Notes under the pieces: model-generated
Databases searched by the model: none
What the model was told of the DNA's origin: nothing
What the model saw: the letters and a program-made list of their open reading frames with translations, nothing else
Translations under genes and position numbers: made by a program
Part shown: piece by piece, positions 54,203 to 62,198 of the stretch
Position numbering within the stretch: the stretch's first letter is position 1
Layout: each line of letters opens with the position of its first letter
Source of the DNA: Comamonas sp.
GTDB taxonomy: Bacteria > Pseudomonadota > Gammaproteobacteria > Burkholderiales > Burkholderiaceae_C
Direction: 5' to 3'
DNA length: 64,000 bases
Assembly: GCA_015478895.1 (NCBI GenBank)
Contig: JADMKK010000008.1
Span: forward strand, 1-64,000

Positions 54203-54685
54203 ATGAGCGCACACGACATGCATGCGGATCACCACGATCACCATGGTGAAGAAGAAGTTCATGTCACCACTGGTGGCTATGTAACGGGCTTCATCCTGGC
54301 CGTTATCCTGACCGTGATTCCTTTCTGGCTGGTGATGGGTGATGTCATCCAGGACCGCTCTACAGCAGTCATGGTGCTGGGCCTGTTTGCGGTGGTGCAG
54401 GTGCTGGTACACATGTACTTCTTCCTGCACATGAACGGCAAGATGCAAGGTGGCTGGACGCTGATGTCGACCATCTTCGCGGTGGTCTTCGTAATCATCA
54501 CACTGGCCGGTACGCTCTGGGTGATGTTCCACATGAACACCAACATGATGCCTGCGCACAAGGAACTGCCTTCCTTGAGCCAGCCTGCGGTTGCCGGTGA
54601 AAACCTGCCCGCTGCAGTGCAGCCTGACCCAGCGACGCCTGCCATTGAGCAGACCGGAGCTGCACATGGCAGCCACGGCCAATAA
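54203..54685 (+). CDS. cyoD: Cytochrome bo-type ubiquinol oxidase subunit IV with a C-terminal extension
   Basis: The 160-residue product has three hydrophobic helices (TGFILAVILTVIPFWLVMGD, STAVMVLGLFAVVQVLVHMY and STIFAVVFVIITLAGTLWVM) and HMYFFLHMN, the CyoD signature. E. coli CyoD has 109 residues. This protein has about 15 more residues at the N-terminus (histidine-rich) and a 45-residue Pro/Ala-rich tail after HMNTNMM. The ATG directly follows the cyoC stop. The tail has no recognisable motif and may face the periplasm or cytoplasm. Confidence 0.92.
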   Translation: MSAHDMHADHHDHHGEEEVHVTTGGYVTGFILAVILTVIPFWLVMGDVIQDRSTAVMVLGLFAVVQVLVHMYFFLHMNGKMQGGWTLMSTIFAVVFVIITLAGTLWVMFHMNTNMMPAHKELPSLSQPAVAGENLPAAVQPDPATPAIEQTGAAHGSHGQ

Positions 54686-55467
54686 TGATGGTTGACACCA
54701 CGAGAGCGCGCGAGCGCTCTCGCTCCACCTTCATGAAGGCGGTGCTCGCGATAGCGGGCATCGCCCTTTTTTTTGCCTTTATCAGCCTGGGCACCTGGCA
54801 GGTACAGCGCCGCGCCTGGAAGCTGGATTTGATCGAGCGTGTCAATGAGCGTGTGCATAGCCAGCCTGTCGCCGTTCCCGCGCAAGCAGCATGGCCGACC
54901 GTGCAGCCGGACACCCACGAATACCTGGCCGTACAGGCCCAAGGTCAGTTGATGGAAGGCCGCAGCGTGCTCACGCAGGCCGTGACCGAGCTGGGGGCAG
55001 GATTTTGGCTGCTGACACCGCTGCGGCAGGCCGATGGCACGCAGTTGCTGGTCAATCGGGGCTATGTGCCTACGGAGCAGCGCAAAGCCTGGGTCGAGCG
55101 CATCGCCGCAGCCCCGCAAGATGCCGCAGGTGCCACTACCCAGGTCATCGGTTTACTGCGCTTTAGCGAGCCCAGGGGCGGCTTTATGCGCGATAACGCC
55201 CCGGGTGAAGACCGCTGGCATTCACGCGATGTGCACGCCATAGCGCAGGCCAAAGGCTTGACGCAGGCTGCACCGTTTTTTGTGGATCAAGGTATTCCTG
55301 GGCAGGTGACAGGCGCTGACTGGCCGCGGGCTGGTTTGACCGTGATTCAATTCACCAACACCCATGCGGTGTACGCCTTGACCTGGTATGGGCTGGCACT
55401 GATGGTGCTGGGCGCGGCATGGCTGGTGGTGCGCCATGAAAAGCGCAAGTCAGCCCCCAACCCTTAA
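54685..55467 (+). CDS. SURF1-family oxidase assembly protein
   Basis: The 260-residue product has an N-terminal helix (AVLAIAGIALFFAFISLGTW followed by QVQRRAWKLDLIERV) that matches the SURF1 GxWQ-like start. It ends in a C-terminal helix (YALTWYGLALMVLGAAWLVV), with the soluble beta domain between. SURF1 proteins deliver or insert haem, classically haem A, into oxidases. The ATG overlaps the cyoD stop by one base, so it is the fifth gene of the cyo operon. Its presence next to a quinol oxidase, with ctaA close by, is notable. A strong terminator follows. Confidence 0.9.
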   Translation: MMVDTTRARERSRSTFMKAVLAIAGIALFFAFISLGTWQVQRRAWKLDLIERVNERVHSQPVAVPAQAAWPTVQPDTHEYLAVQAQGQLMEGRSVLTQAVTELGAGFWLLTPLRQADGTQLLVNRGYVPTEQRKAWVERIAAAPQDAAGATTQVIGLLRFSEPRGGFMRDNAPGEDRWHSRDVHAIAQAKGLTQAAPFFVDQGIPGQVTGADWPRAGLTVIQFTNTHAVYALTWYGLALMVLGAAWLVVRHEKRKSAPNP

Positions 55468-55487
55468 GCCATCTCGCAACGCACACC

Positions 55488-55513
55488 ACAAAGGCCGCAT
55501 TTGCGGCCTTTGT
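55488..55513 (+). terminator. Rho-independent terminator of the cyo operon
   Basis: ACAAAGGCCGCA and TGCGGCCTTTGT form a perfect 12-bp stem with a 2-base loop, followed by TTTTGAT on the plus strand, 20 bp after the SURF1 gene. Confidence 0.85.
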
Positions 55514-55518
55514 TTTTG

Positions 55519-55555
55519 ATAGCTACATGCCCTAGTCCAATAAGGGCTAGAGGCA
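55519..55555 (-). repeat. Short palindromic dispersed repeat, copy 10
   Basis: ATAGCTACATGCCCTAGTC and AATAAGGGCTAGAGGC form the copy, between the cyo terminator and the convergent ctaB end. Confidence 0.8.
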
Positions 55556-55573
55556 TATTTGACTTAAAACTGC

Positions 55574-56476
55574 TTAACTGACAACGTAGTGATCAATCAG
55601 CAAGGCAGCAAATACACCGCTCAGGTGAATCAGTGAAAAACGGAAGGTCGTGCGTGCCAGCGCATCGGAGTAGTTCAGCCACAGGCGCAGCGCATAGTAG
55701 CTAAAGCCCAGGCACAGCACCGAGGCAACGGCCAGATACAGCCATCCGCTCATGCCAAAAATCACCGGCAGCAAACAGCCTGCAAACAGCACCAGCGTGT
55801 ACAGCAGGATTTGCAGCTGGGTGTACTTGGGGCCGTGGGTCACAGGCAGCATGGGCAGGCCCGACTTGCGGTAATCCTCCACGCGGTAGAGCGCCAGCGC
55901 CCAGAAGTGCGGAGGCGTCCACAGGAAGATGATCAGGAACAGAATCAGCGCTTCAGGCCCCACCTGACCGGTCATGGCGGCCCAGCCCAGCACGGGCGGC
56001 ATGGCACCCGAAGCACCGCCAATCACGATGTTCTGGGGCGTAGCAGGCTTCAAGATCACGGTGTAGATCACTGCATAGCCAATGAAGGTCGCCAGTGTCA
56101 GCCACATGGTCAGCGTGTTGGTGAACACCAGCAAAATCGCTGCGCCCACGGTGCACAAAATGGCGGAGAACGTCAGCGCCTGTTGCGGTGTGAGTTCACC
56201 ATTGGCCGTGGGGCGCCAGCTGGTGCGCTTCATGCGGGCATCAATGTGGCGCTCTACCAAGCAGTTGAACGCTGCGGCAGCGGCAGATACGAACCAGATG
56301 CCCAGGCAGGCAATCGCCATGTCACCCAATTGCGCCAGAGTGGGCAAGCCGGGCACGGCCAGTACCATGCCAATCAAGGCGCAAAACACAATCAGCTGCA
56401 CTACGCGGGGCTTGGTCAGCGCGTAAAACTGGCTCCAACGGGAGCTAGAGGGTTCACTTAAAGTTTGTGCATTCAT
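55574..56476 (-). CDS. ctaB: Protoheme IX farnesyltransferase (haem O synthase)
   Basis: The 300-residue UbiA-type prenyltransferase has about nine helices. It carries the metal/prenyl-diphosphate motif in [20 protein letters not shown], and the second conserved region [20 protein letters not shown] (HFWALA is the family signature). It farnesylates haem B to haem O, used by bo-type oxidases directly and as precursor of haem A. ATG 56476 overlaps the ctaA stop by 4 bases, so ctaA-ctaB form an operon. The equivalent name in a cyo context is cyoE. Confidence 0.95.
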   Translation of the reverse strand: MNAQTLSEPSSSRWSQFYALTKPRVVQLIVFCALIGMVLAVPGLPTLAQLGDMAIACLGIWFVSAAAAAFNCLVERHIDARMKRTSWRPTANGELTPQQALTFSAILCTVGAAILLVFTNTLTMWLTLATFIGYAVIYTVILKPATPQNIVIGGASGAMPPVLGWAAMTGQVGPEALILFLIIFLWTPPHFWALALYRVEDYRKSGLPMLPVTHGPKYTQLQILLYTLVLFAGCLLPVIFGMSGWLYLAVASVLCLGFSYYALRLWLNYSDALARTTFRFSLIHLSGVFAALLIDHYVVS

Positions 56477-57660
56477 GCAGCAAGGCTCCGTGCGCCATGG
56501 GGCGCTTTCTGATCTTCTTGCAGCGCGGTTGCGCTGGCGTTTCGGGTGGCGGCCAAAGCCCAGGTCATCACAGTGACCAAGGCCGCTGCACCGCCGGTAT
56601 GCAGCACCGCTGCTACCAAAGGCCAGTCCAACACCACGTTGGACAAGCCGGTCAAAAATTGCAGAGCAATCAGCCCCAGCAACCAATTGCCTTGGGTTTT
56701 CAAAGCGACTTGCTTGCGCAGGGCCAATGCCAGCGCCACTAAGGCTGCCACGACGACATAGGCTGCCAAACGGTGGACGTAGTGCATGGCAGTCAATGCC
56801 GCAAAACTGATGTGGCTGCCGTCGGACAGCAGGCCCAGCGGGCGCCACAGCTCAAAAGCCTGGGCGAAATCCATCACCGGCCAGTAACTGCCATTGCAGT
56901 CCGGGAAGGTGGAGCAAGCCAAGACCGCATAGTTGGTGCTCACCCATCCGCCCAGCGCGACCTGTGCGAACAGCACACCAAAACAGGCCCACAGCGCCTT
57001 GCGCAAGCCGCTGCTGATCGGCGCAGGCCGCAGCCCGCGTACCGCATGCTGATGGCCCACGGCCTGCACGCACAGCAGCACCAGCAAAAACAAACCGCCC
57101 AGCAAGTGCAAAGTGACGATGGCGGGGAACAGTTTCATCGTCACCGTCAACGCACCAAAAGCGCCTTGCACCAGCACCCAAAACAGCGTGAAGCTGGGCC
57201 AAGCCGGGTGGCGCAGGCCGCGCAAAGGCGTCTTGCGGTGTTCGCGCCACGCCAGCACCGTCAGCGCAATGATGAGCATGCCCACCATGCTGGCCAGATA
57301 GCGGTGGATCATCTCCACCCAGGCTTTGCTCAGCGTGACCGGGCCGGTGGGCATGGCGGCTTCGGCCATGGCAATTTCATGCGAGGCGCCAAACGGGCTG
57401 GAGTTGCCGTAGCAACCGGGCCAGTCAGGACAGCCCAGGCCAGAGTCCGTCAAGCGCGTAAACGCACCAAACAGTACCAGGTCAAACGTCAGAAACAAGG
57501 TCAGCAAACCCAGTGCCTGCAGACGGCGCGCAGGCCCTGCACCGCGATTGCGGAACCACACCCACAGCAGGGGCGCCAAAGCAATGATGGCGCCCAAGGC
57601 CATCAGCTCCAGCAGCGGCGCTAAATCGTAAAGAGGCTGTTCGCCCATCAGCACTCCCAA
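56473..57660 (-). CDS. ctaA: Haem A synthase
   Basis: The 395-residue COX15/CtaA protein has eight hydrophobic helices in two four-helix halves. The first half has [20 protein letters not shown], and the haem-ligand histidines lie in [26 protein letters not shown] and [13 protein letters not shown]. The extracytoplasmic cysteine pair CSTFPDC is present. It oxidises haem O to haem A for aa3- or ba3-type oxidases. It is translationally coupled to ctaB and lies convergent with the cyo operon. ATG at 57660 or 12 bases later may be used. Confidence 0.93.
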   Translation of the reverse strand: MGVLMGEQPLYDLAPLLELMALGAIIALAPLLWVWFRNRGAGPARRLQALGLLTLFLTFDLVLFGAFTRLTDSGLGCPDWPGCYGNSSPFGASHEIAMAEAAMPTGPVTLSKAWVEMIHRYLASMVGMLIIALTVLAWREHRKTPLRGLRHPAWPSFTLFWVLVQGAFGALTVTMKLFPAIVTLHLLGGLFLLVLLCVQAVGHQHAVRGLRPAPISSGLRKALWACFGVLFAQVALGGWVSTNYAVLACSTFPDCNGSYWPVMDFAQAFELWRPLGLLSDGSHISFAALTAMHYVHRLAAYVVVAALVALALALRKQVALKTQGNWLLGLIALQFLTGLSNVVLDWPLVAAVLHTGGAAALVTVMTWALAATRNASATALQEDQKAPHGARSLAA

Positions 57661-57949
57661 AGCATTGGCTGAAACATGTCCGATGATGATCTGACAAGCC
57701 CCTGCGCACAGGTTAGTCAGAAAGGGGAAGTCTCCGCATGACCCGCACAGCGGTCATTGCGCCTTGTCTGCGGCAAGGTCACTTGGATGGCGATCATTCA
57801 GCCGGGTCAGGCTACAGCGTTGCACGACGCCCTCTAAGCGCCTATTGGGCAAAACCTTGATCTGGCGCAGATTCTATATTTTGAGCCTGTGCTCTGCAGG
57901 AATGCCTTTGAAAGCTGGCATACGCCAATGAGGGCTTGCTAAATAAAAA
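57661..57949. other. Gene-free stretch upstream of ctaA
   Basis: This region lies between the ctaA start and an 82-bp repeat, and must hold the ctaA promoter. I saw no convincing ORF, RNA gene or clean palindrome; short ORFs here lack RBS support. Confidence 0.5.
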
Positions 57950-58032
57950 CATAGCTGCTAGCCCTGGTAAAACAACAGTTTGCGCATGAAATATGGCTAA
58001 TGTTGAATGAGATCAAGGGCTTGCAGCTCTTA
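57950..58032 (-). repeat. 82-bp long-form dispersed repeat, copy 3
   Basis: On the plus strand it runs ATAGCTGCTAGCCCTGGT ... AAGGGCTTGCAGCTCTTA. It matches the reverse complement of 41325-41406 in length and ends and ends 4 bases before the HAD stop codon at 58036. Confidence 0.65.
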
Positions 58033-58035
58033 TTT

Positions 58036-58716
58036 TTAATAGCTGGCGTTGGCCTGTGCCAGCAGGCGGGGCAGATCAGCCATGTTGTCAAACACGCACG
58101 CCGCCCCGGCATCCAGCAATTGCTGTGGGGTGGAATGCGCGCCCACTTGCGGGCAGTAACCCCAGACTGTGGCGCCAGCACGCACACCGGCGGTCAGGCC
58201 GGGCACCGAATCTTCAATCACCAAGCAACGCTCCGGCGCAACGCCGACTGCGGCGGCAGCCGCCAAATACACATCCGGCCACGGCTTGGTGCGCGGCAAG
58301 TCGTGGCCGCTGAACACCCAGTCGCCAAAGTACGCCAGCATGCCAACCTTCTCCAGTTGCATCAGCACCTTGGGTTTGTCTGCGCCGCTGGCCACGGCAA
58401 TCTTGCCGCCCAGCATGGGGTGTACGGCTTGCACGGCCTGCAGTGCCCCGTCAATGGCGACCAGCTCGGCGCGCAAGCGCACGTTGCGGCGCTCGTAGAA
58501 CTCAGTCATCCAGGCATCGGTCAAAGGCTGGCCGGTTTCAGCCTCAATGCGTGCGGTTTCGCTGCGCACGGTCTTACCGATGAATATCTGCATGCAATCG
58601 TCTTCCGACAGCACCCAGCCGGATTCGTTGAGCATGGCGTGCAGCACGCGGTTGGTGATGAGTTCGCTGTCGACCAGGACCCCGTCACAGTCGAACAAAA
58701 TGGCTTCAAAAGACAT
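58036..58716 (-). CDS. HAD-superfamily phosphatase (beta-phosphoglucomutase/YieH-like, subfamily IA)
   Basis: From ATG 58716 the 226-residue product starts MSFEAILFDCDGVLVDSELI, with the DxDxV/T nucleophile motif and the capped IA subfamily pattern. It also has IAVASGADKPKVLMQLEKVG (motif II) and CLVIEDSVPGLTAGVRAGAT (motif IV). It is expected to be a phosphatase for a small sugar or nucleotide-type phosphate. The ORF track start (59013) runs through the upstream gene. A dispersed repeat directly abuts the start codon, and its AAGGG, 9 bases before ATG, is the only ribosome-binding-like sequence. Confidence 0.9.
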   Translation of the reverse strand: MSFEAILFDCDGVLVDSELITNRVLHAMLNESGWVLSEDDCMQIFIGKTVRSETARIEAETGQPLTDAWMTEFYERRNVRLRAELVAIDGALQAVQAVHPMLGGKIAVASGADKPKVLMQLEKVGMLAYFGDWVFSGHDLPRTKPWPDVYLAAAAAVGVAPERCLVIEDSVPGLTAGVRAGATVWGYCPQVGAHSTPQQLLDAGAACVFDNMADLPRLLAQANASY

Positions 58717-58750
58717 AGCTGTATGCCCTTGTCCAGCAAGGGCTAGAGAC
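58715..58750 (-). repeat. Short palindromic dispersed repeat, copy 11
   Basis: ATAGCTGTATGCCCTTGTCC and AGCAAGGGCTAGAGAC form the copy. It occupies almost the whole 43-bp gap between the YchJ-like gene and the HAD gene. Confidence 0.85.
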
Positions 58751-58759
58751 CAAAAACGT

Positions 58760-59170
58760 TTAAAACTGATCGCCGTCCACATAGAACCAGCGGCCATCCT
58801 CGCGCACAAAGCGGCTGCGCTCGTGCAGGCGCACCGCGCGGCCAGCGACACGAAAGCGGGCGACAAATTCGACCTCGGCCGTGTCGCTGCCCGTGGGCTT
58901 GAAATCTTTGACCTGCAGGCCCAGCCACTTGGCGCCGGGCTCAAATTCCAGATCGGCAGGGCGCTGGCTGGCGTGCCAGGTGGCTTGCAGATAGGGCGCA
59001 TCTTCGGCCACAAAGGCGCTGTAGCGCGAGCGCATCAGGTGCTCGGCATCCGGGGCGGGCGTGGTGGCGAAGTGCTCAACAAAGCGGGCGCAGCAATCGG
59101 CGTAGGCCACAGCCTGGCCTTTGGCCGTGGTGCGGCCACAGGGGCAAGGGGCGCTGGCAGAAACAGTCAT
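58760..59170 (-). CDS. YchJ-like UPF0225 protein with SEC-C type metal site
   Basis: The 136-residue product has the N-terminal SEC-C-like zinc motif SAPCPCGRTTAKGQAVAYAD followed by CC. The UPF0225 pattern LMRSRYSAFVAEDAPYL follows, leading into an NTF2-like fold that ends with VREDGRWFYVDG. The family is widespread but has no established role. ATG 59170 is chosen because the conserved motif starts there; ATG 59212 is possible. It precedes the HAD gene by 43 bp, mostly repeat DNA, and is divergent from liuR. Confidence 0.85.
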   Translation of the reverse strand: MTVSASAPCPCGRTTAKGQAVAYADCCARFVEHFATTPAPDAEHLMRSRYSAFVAEDAPYLQATWHASQRPADLEFEPGAKWLGLQVKDFKPTGSDTAEVEFVARFRVAGRAVRLHERSRFVREDGRWFYVDGDQF

Positions 59171-59247
59171 CAGAGAACAAGGTGGTGCAAAGTGCGGCTG
59201 ATTTTCAGGCAAAACCCTGCATCGCGCTGCGCAGTGCGTGCTTCACG

Positions 59248-59263
59248 TTGACGTTCACGTCAA
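59248..59263. promoter_or_regulatory. LiuR-type operator upstream of liuR
   Basis: TTGACGTTCACGTCAA is a near-perfect palindrome with the ACGT-NN-ACGT-like core expected for LiuR, a MerR-type regulator of branched-chain amino acid breakdown. It lies 12 bp before the liuR start codon, implying autoregulation. Confidence 0.7.
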
Positions 59264-59274
59264 TAATGCGCGGC

Positions 59275-59694
59275 ATGAGCCCCTCTACTTGTGCACCTGC
59301 CAGTTACTCGATCAGCGACCTGGCCCAAGAGTTTGATCTGACCACGCGTGCCATTCGCTTTTATGAAGACATGGGCCTGCTGCAGCCAGAGCGCCAGGGC
59401 GCAGGCGGGCGTACCCGCGTCTACAGCCCGCGTGACCGCACGCGCTTGCGGCTGATTCTGCGTGGCAAGCGCCTGGGGCTGTCGCTGGTCGAAGCCAAGG
59501 ACATCATTGAGCTGTATGACAGCCCGCGCGACACCAGCGTGCAGCTGGAGCGGTTTTTGGAAGTGCTGGGCCACCACCGCCAGCAGCTGGAGTCACGCAT
59601 GGAAGATCTGCAAGTCACGCTGGACGAGGTGCGCAGCCATGAAAAAGAAGCCAAGTCACTTTTGCGCAAACTGGCCAAAACAAAAGCTGCATAA
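59275..59694 (+). CDS. liuR: MerR-family regulator LiuR of leucine/isovalerate catabolism
   Basis: The 139-residue product starts with the MerR DNA-binding domain (YSISDLAQEFDLTTRAIRFY, then EDMGLLQPERQGAGGRTRVY). A helical dimer region and a C-terminal charged coiled coil follow (EVRSHEKEAKSLLRKLAK). LiuR represses branched-chain amino acid degradation genes in many proteobacteria. Operator-like palindromes lie just upstream (59248-59263) and just after its stop (59695-59710), in front of the thioesterase and liuA. This arrangement supports the assignment. The start at 59275 fits the conserved length; ATG 59266 is possible. Confidence 0.92.
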   Translation: MSPSTCAPASYSISDLAQEFDLTTRAIRFYEDMGLLQPERQGAGGRTRVYSPRDRTRLRLILRGKRLGLSLVEAKDIIELYDSPRDTSVQLERFLEVLGHHRQQLESRMEDLQVTLDEVRSHEKEAKSLLRKLAKTKAA

Positions 59695-59710
59695 TTGACG
59701 TTAACGTAAA
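59695..59710. promoter_or_regulatory. LiuR-type operator upstream of the thioesterase-liuA operon
   Basis: TTGACGTTAACGTAAA matches the 59248 site in 13 of 16 positions, with a central GTTAAC palindrome. It begins at the base after the liuR stop codon and lies 39 bp before the thioesterase start. A GGGAAT/ATTCCC dyad (59711-59728) follows. Confidence 0.7.
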
Positions 59711-59748
59711 GGGAATCAAAGAATTCCCTGTCACGATCAGGAGACAAA

Positions 59749-60195
59749 ATGGCCATCGACAACAACGCTTTGCAACGGGTGCGCGACAGCTTTGCGCAGC
59801 AAGGTGCCATGGGCACTCTGGGGGCGCAACTCACGCATGTGGCGCCGGGCGAGGTGGATATCTGCTTTGACTGGGCCACGGGTTTGACGCAGCAACACGG
59901 CTTTATCCATGCGGGGATGCTCTCTGCCGCCATGGATTCGGCGTGCGGCTATGCCGGCTTTAGTTTGATGCCGCCAGAAGCCGGTGTGCTGACCATCGAA
60001 TTCAAAATCAACTTGCTGGCCCCCGCCAAAGGCCAGCGCTTTCGCTGTGAAGGCCGGGTGCTCAAGCCGGGCCGCACCATCCTCGTGGCCGAAGGGCGCG
60101 CGTATGCCATTGAAGACGGCAAGGAAAAACTCTGCGCCACCATGCAGTGCACGCTGATGGCGGTGCAGGGGCGCGAAGGCATTGCGGGTAAATAA
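59749..60195 (+). CDS. PaaI-family hotdog-fold thioesterase
   Basis: The 148-residue product has the hotdog motif [20 protein letters not shown], in which the helix carries the catalytic Asp position of PaaI-type thioesterases. [20 protein letters not shown] forms the next strands. It hydrolyses acyl-CoA thioesters, here perhaps releasing CoA from stalled leucine-pathway intermediates. AGGAGACA precedes the ATG. It is the first gene after a LiuR-type operator and is followed by liuA after 64 bp. Confidence 0.9.
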   Translation: MAIDNNALQRVRDSFAQQGAMGTLGAQLTHVAPGEVDICFDWATGLTQQHGFIHAGMLSAAMDSACGYAGFSLMPPEAGVLTIEFKINLLAPAKGQRFRCEGRVLKPGRTILVAEGRAYAIEDGKEKLCATMQCTLMAVQGREGIAGK

Positions 60196-60259
60196 CACTG
60201 CACCAAGACATACAGCCCCTTCCCACATTCCCAGATTCCCACATTCAGGAGACAAGACC

Positions 60260-61441
60260 ATGAACAATTTGCCAGGTTTGAACTTTCAGTTGGGTGAAGA
60301 CATTGACGCACTGCGCGACGCGGTGCGCGAATTTGCGCAGATCGAAATTGCGCCACGTGCGGCCGAGATTGACCGCAGCGACCAGTTCCCCATGGATGTG
60401 TGGCAAAAGTTTGGCGAGCTGGGCGTGCTGGGCATCACGGTGCCCGAACAGTACGGCGGTGCCAACATGGGCTACCTGGCGCACATGGTGGCCATGGAAG
60501 AAATCTCGCGCGCCAGCGCCTCGGTGGGTCTGAGCTATGGCGCGCACAGCAATTTGTGCGTGAACCAGATCAACCGCAACGGCACCGAAGCACAGCGCCA
60601 GAAATACCTGCCCAAACTGATTTCAGGCGAGCATGTGGGTGCCTTGGCGATGAGCGAACCGGGCGCAGGCTCAGACGTCATCAGCATGAAGCTCAAGGCC
60701 GAAGACAAGGGCGGGTACTACCTGCTCAACGGCAACAAGATGTGGATCACCAATGGCCCCGATGCCGACACGCTGGTGGTCTATGCCAAGTCCGAACCCG
60801 AGATGGGCGCACGCGGCGTGACGGCCTTTCTGATCGAAAAAGGCATGCCCGGTTTCAGCATTGCACAAAAGCTCGACAAGCTGGGCATGCGCGGCAGCCA
60901 CACGGGCGAGCTGGTGTTTCACAACGTGGAAGTGCCGGCTGAAAATATCTTGGGCGGCCTGAACAACGGTGCCAAGGTCCTCATGAGTGGTCTGGACTAT
61001 GAGCGCGCGGTACTCACCGGCGGGCCGCTGGGCATCATGCAGGCGGTCATGGACAACGTGGTGCCTTACATCCACGACCGCAAGCAGTTTGGCCAGAGCA
61101 TTGGCGAGTTTCAGCTCATCCAGGGCAAAGTGGCCGACATGTACACCGTGCTGCAAGCCGGACGCTCGTTTGCCTACACCGTAGCCAAGAACCTCGACAT
61201 GTTGGGTGCCGACCATGTGCGCCAGGTGCGTAAAGACTGCGCCAGCGTGATTTTGTGGTGCGCCGAGAAGGCCACCTGGATGGCCGGCGAGGGCGTACAA
61301 ATCTATGGTGGCAATGGGTATATCAACGAGTACCCGCTGGGCCGCCTGTGGCGAGATGCGAAACTCTACGAGATTGGCGCTGGGACCAGCGAGATTCGCC
61401 GCATGCTGATTGGCCGTGAGTTGTTCGCGGAAACCTGCTGA
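60260..61441 (+). CDS. liuA: Isovaleryl-CoA dehydrogenase
   Basis: The 393-residue FAD enzyme oxidises isovaleryl-CoA to 3-methylcrotonyl-CoA. [20 protein letters not shown] binds FAD and substrate. [20 protein letters not shown] carries the glutamate that acts as catalytic base in isovaleryl-CoA dehydrogenases, while the C-terminal region has [11 protein letters not shown] instead of YEGT, as expected for this enzyme. ATG 60260 has a good RBS (AGGAGACA). It sits after a LiuR-type operator and the thioesterase gene. Its product feeds LiuB/LiuD, encoded about 48 kb away. Confidence 0.95.
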   Translation: MNNLPGLNFQLGEDIDALRDAVREFAQIEIAPRAAEIDRSDQFPMDVWQKFGELGVLGITVPEQYGGANMGYLAHMVAMEEISRASASVGLSYGAHSNLCVNQINRNGTEAQRQKYLPKLISGEHVGALAMSEPGAGSDVISMKLKAEDKGGYYLLNGNKMWITNGPDADTLVVYAKSEPEMGARGVTAFLIEKGMPGFSIAQKLDKLGMRGSHTGELVFHNVEVPAENILGGLNNGAKVLMSGLDYERAVLTGGPLGIMQAVMDNVVPYIHDRKQFGQSIGEFQLIQGKVADMYTVLQAGRSFAYTVAKNLDMLGADHVRQVRKDCASVILWCAEKATWMAGEGVQIYGGNGYINEYPLGRLWRDAKLYEIGAGTSEIRRMLIGRELFAETC

Positions 61442-61495
61442 GGTGCTGCTACTTCTCTGCGCCGTTTCTTCCAATAAAAACCAGGAAACGCATTC

Positions 61496-62161
61496 ATGAC
61501 TACCAGCACATCGATTGAAGATCTGTTTGAGCACAACCAAGCATGGTCACAGCAGATGGAGCGTGATCGGCCGGGCTTTTTTACCGGGTTGATGGCGCAG
61601 CAAAAGCCCAAATACATGTGGATTGGCTGCTCGGACAGCCGCGTGCCTGCCAACCAGATTACGGGGCTGGAGCCCGGTGAAATCTTTGTGCACCGCAACG
61701 TTGCCAACGTGGTGGTGCCTAGCGATTTGAACTGCCTGTCTACGATCCAGTATTCGGTCGATCACCTGAAGGTGGAGCACCTGATGGTGGTAGGCCACTA
61801 CGGTTGCGGCGGTGTGCTCGCGGCGTTGGAAGGCATGCGCTTGGGCTTGGTGGACAACTGGACGCGCCACGTGCGCGATGTGCGTGACAAACACTACGAA
61901 CTGATCATGGCTACGCCTGTACAACACCGCCACGATGTGCTGTGTGAGCTCAATGCCATTGAGCAGGTGGTGAATGTGGCACAAAGCACGGTAATGCGTG
62001 ATGCCTGGGCGCGTGGACAGAAGGTGTCGCTGCACGGCTGGTGCTACAGCCTGAAAAATGGTTTGATCACCAACCTGGAGATGACCGTGCCGGGCGTGGG
62101 TGGCCTGCACGAGATTCACCAAGAAGCGGTGAAAAAAGTCGCTGAACGCCAGCGCAGTTGA
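61496..62161 (+). CDS. can: Beta-class carbonic anhydrase
   Basis: The 221-residue product has the zinc ligands Cys45 and Asp47 with Arg49 in WIGCSDSRVPANQI, and His101 and Cys104 in VVGHYGCGGVLAAL. These are all residues of beta-carbonic anhydrases of the E. coli Can type. It interconverts CO2 and bicarbonate. Placed 55 bp after liuA, it may help supply bicarbonate for the biotin carboxylase step of leucine breakdown, although it is also a general housekeeping enzyme. aceK follows after 37 bp. Confidence 0.95.
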   Translation: MTTSTSIEDLFEHNQAWSQQMERDRPGFFTGLMAQQKPKYMWIGCSDSRVPANQITGLEPGEIFVHRNVANVVVPSDLNCLSTIQYSVDHLKVEHLMVVGHYGCGGVLAALEGMRLGLVDNWTRHVRDVRDKHYELIMATPVQHRHDVLCELNAIEQVVNVAQSTVMRDAWARGQKVSLHGWCYSLKNGLITNLEMTVPGVGGLHEIHQEAVKKVAERQRS

Positions 62162-62198
62162 TGCGTCTGTCGAGCCTCTAGGAGCGAAAATTACCGCC

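Noticed and set aside
8813-58750. The short repeats as ordinary rho-independent terminators or a CRISPR array
   Set aside because: They have no consistent T-tract, occur in both orientations, also lie within operons and inside liuB, and are widely scattered rather than regularly spaced.
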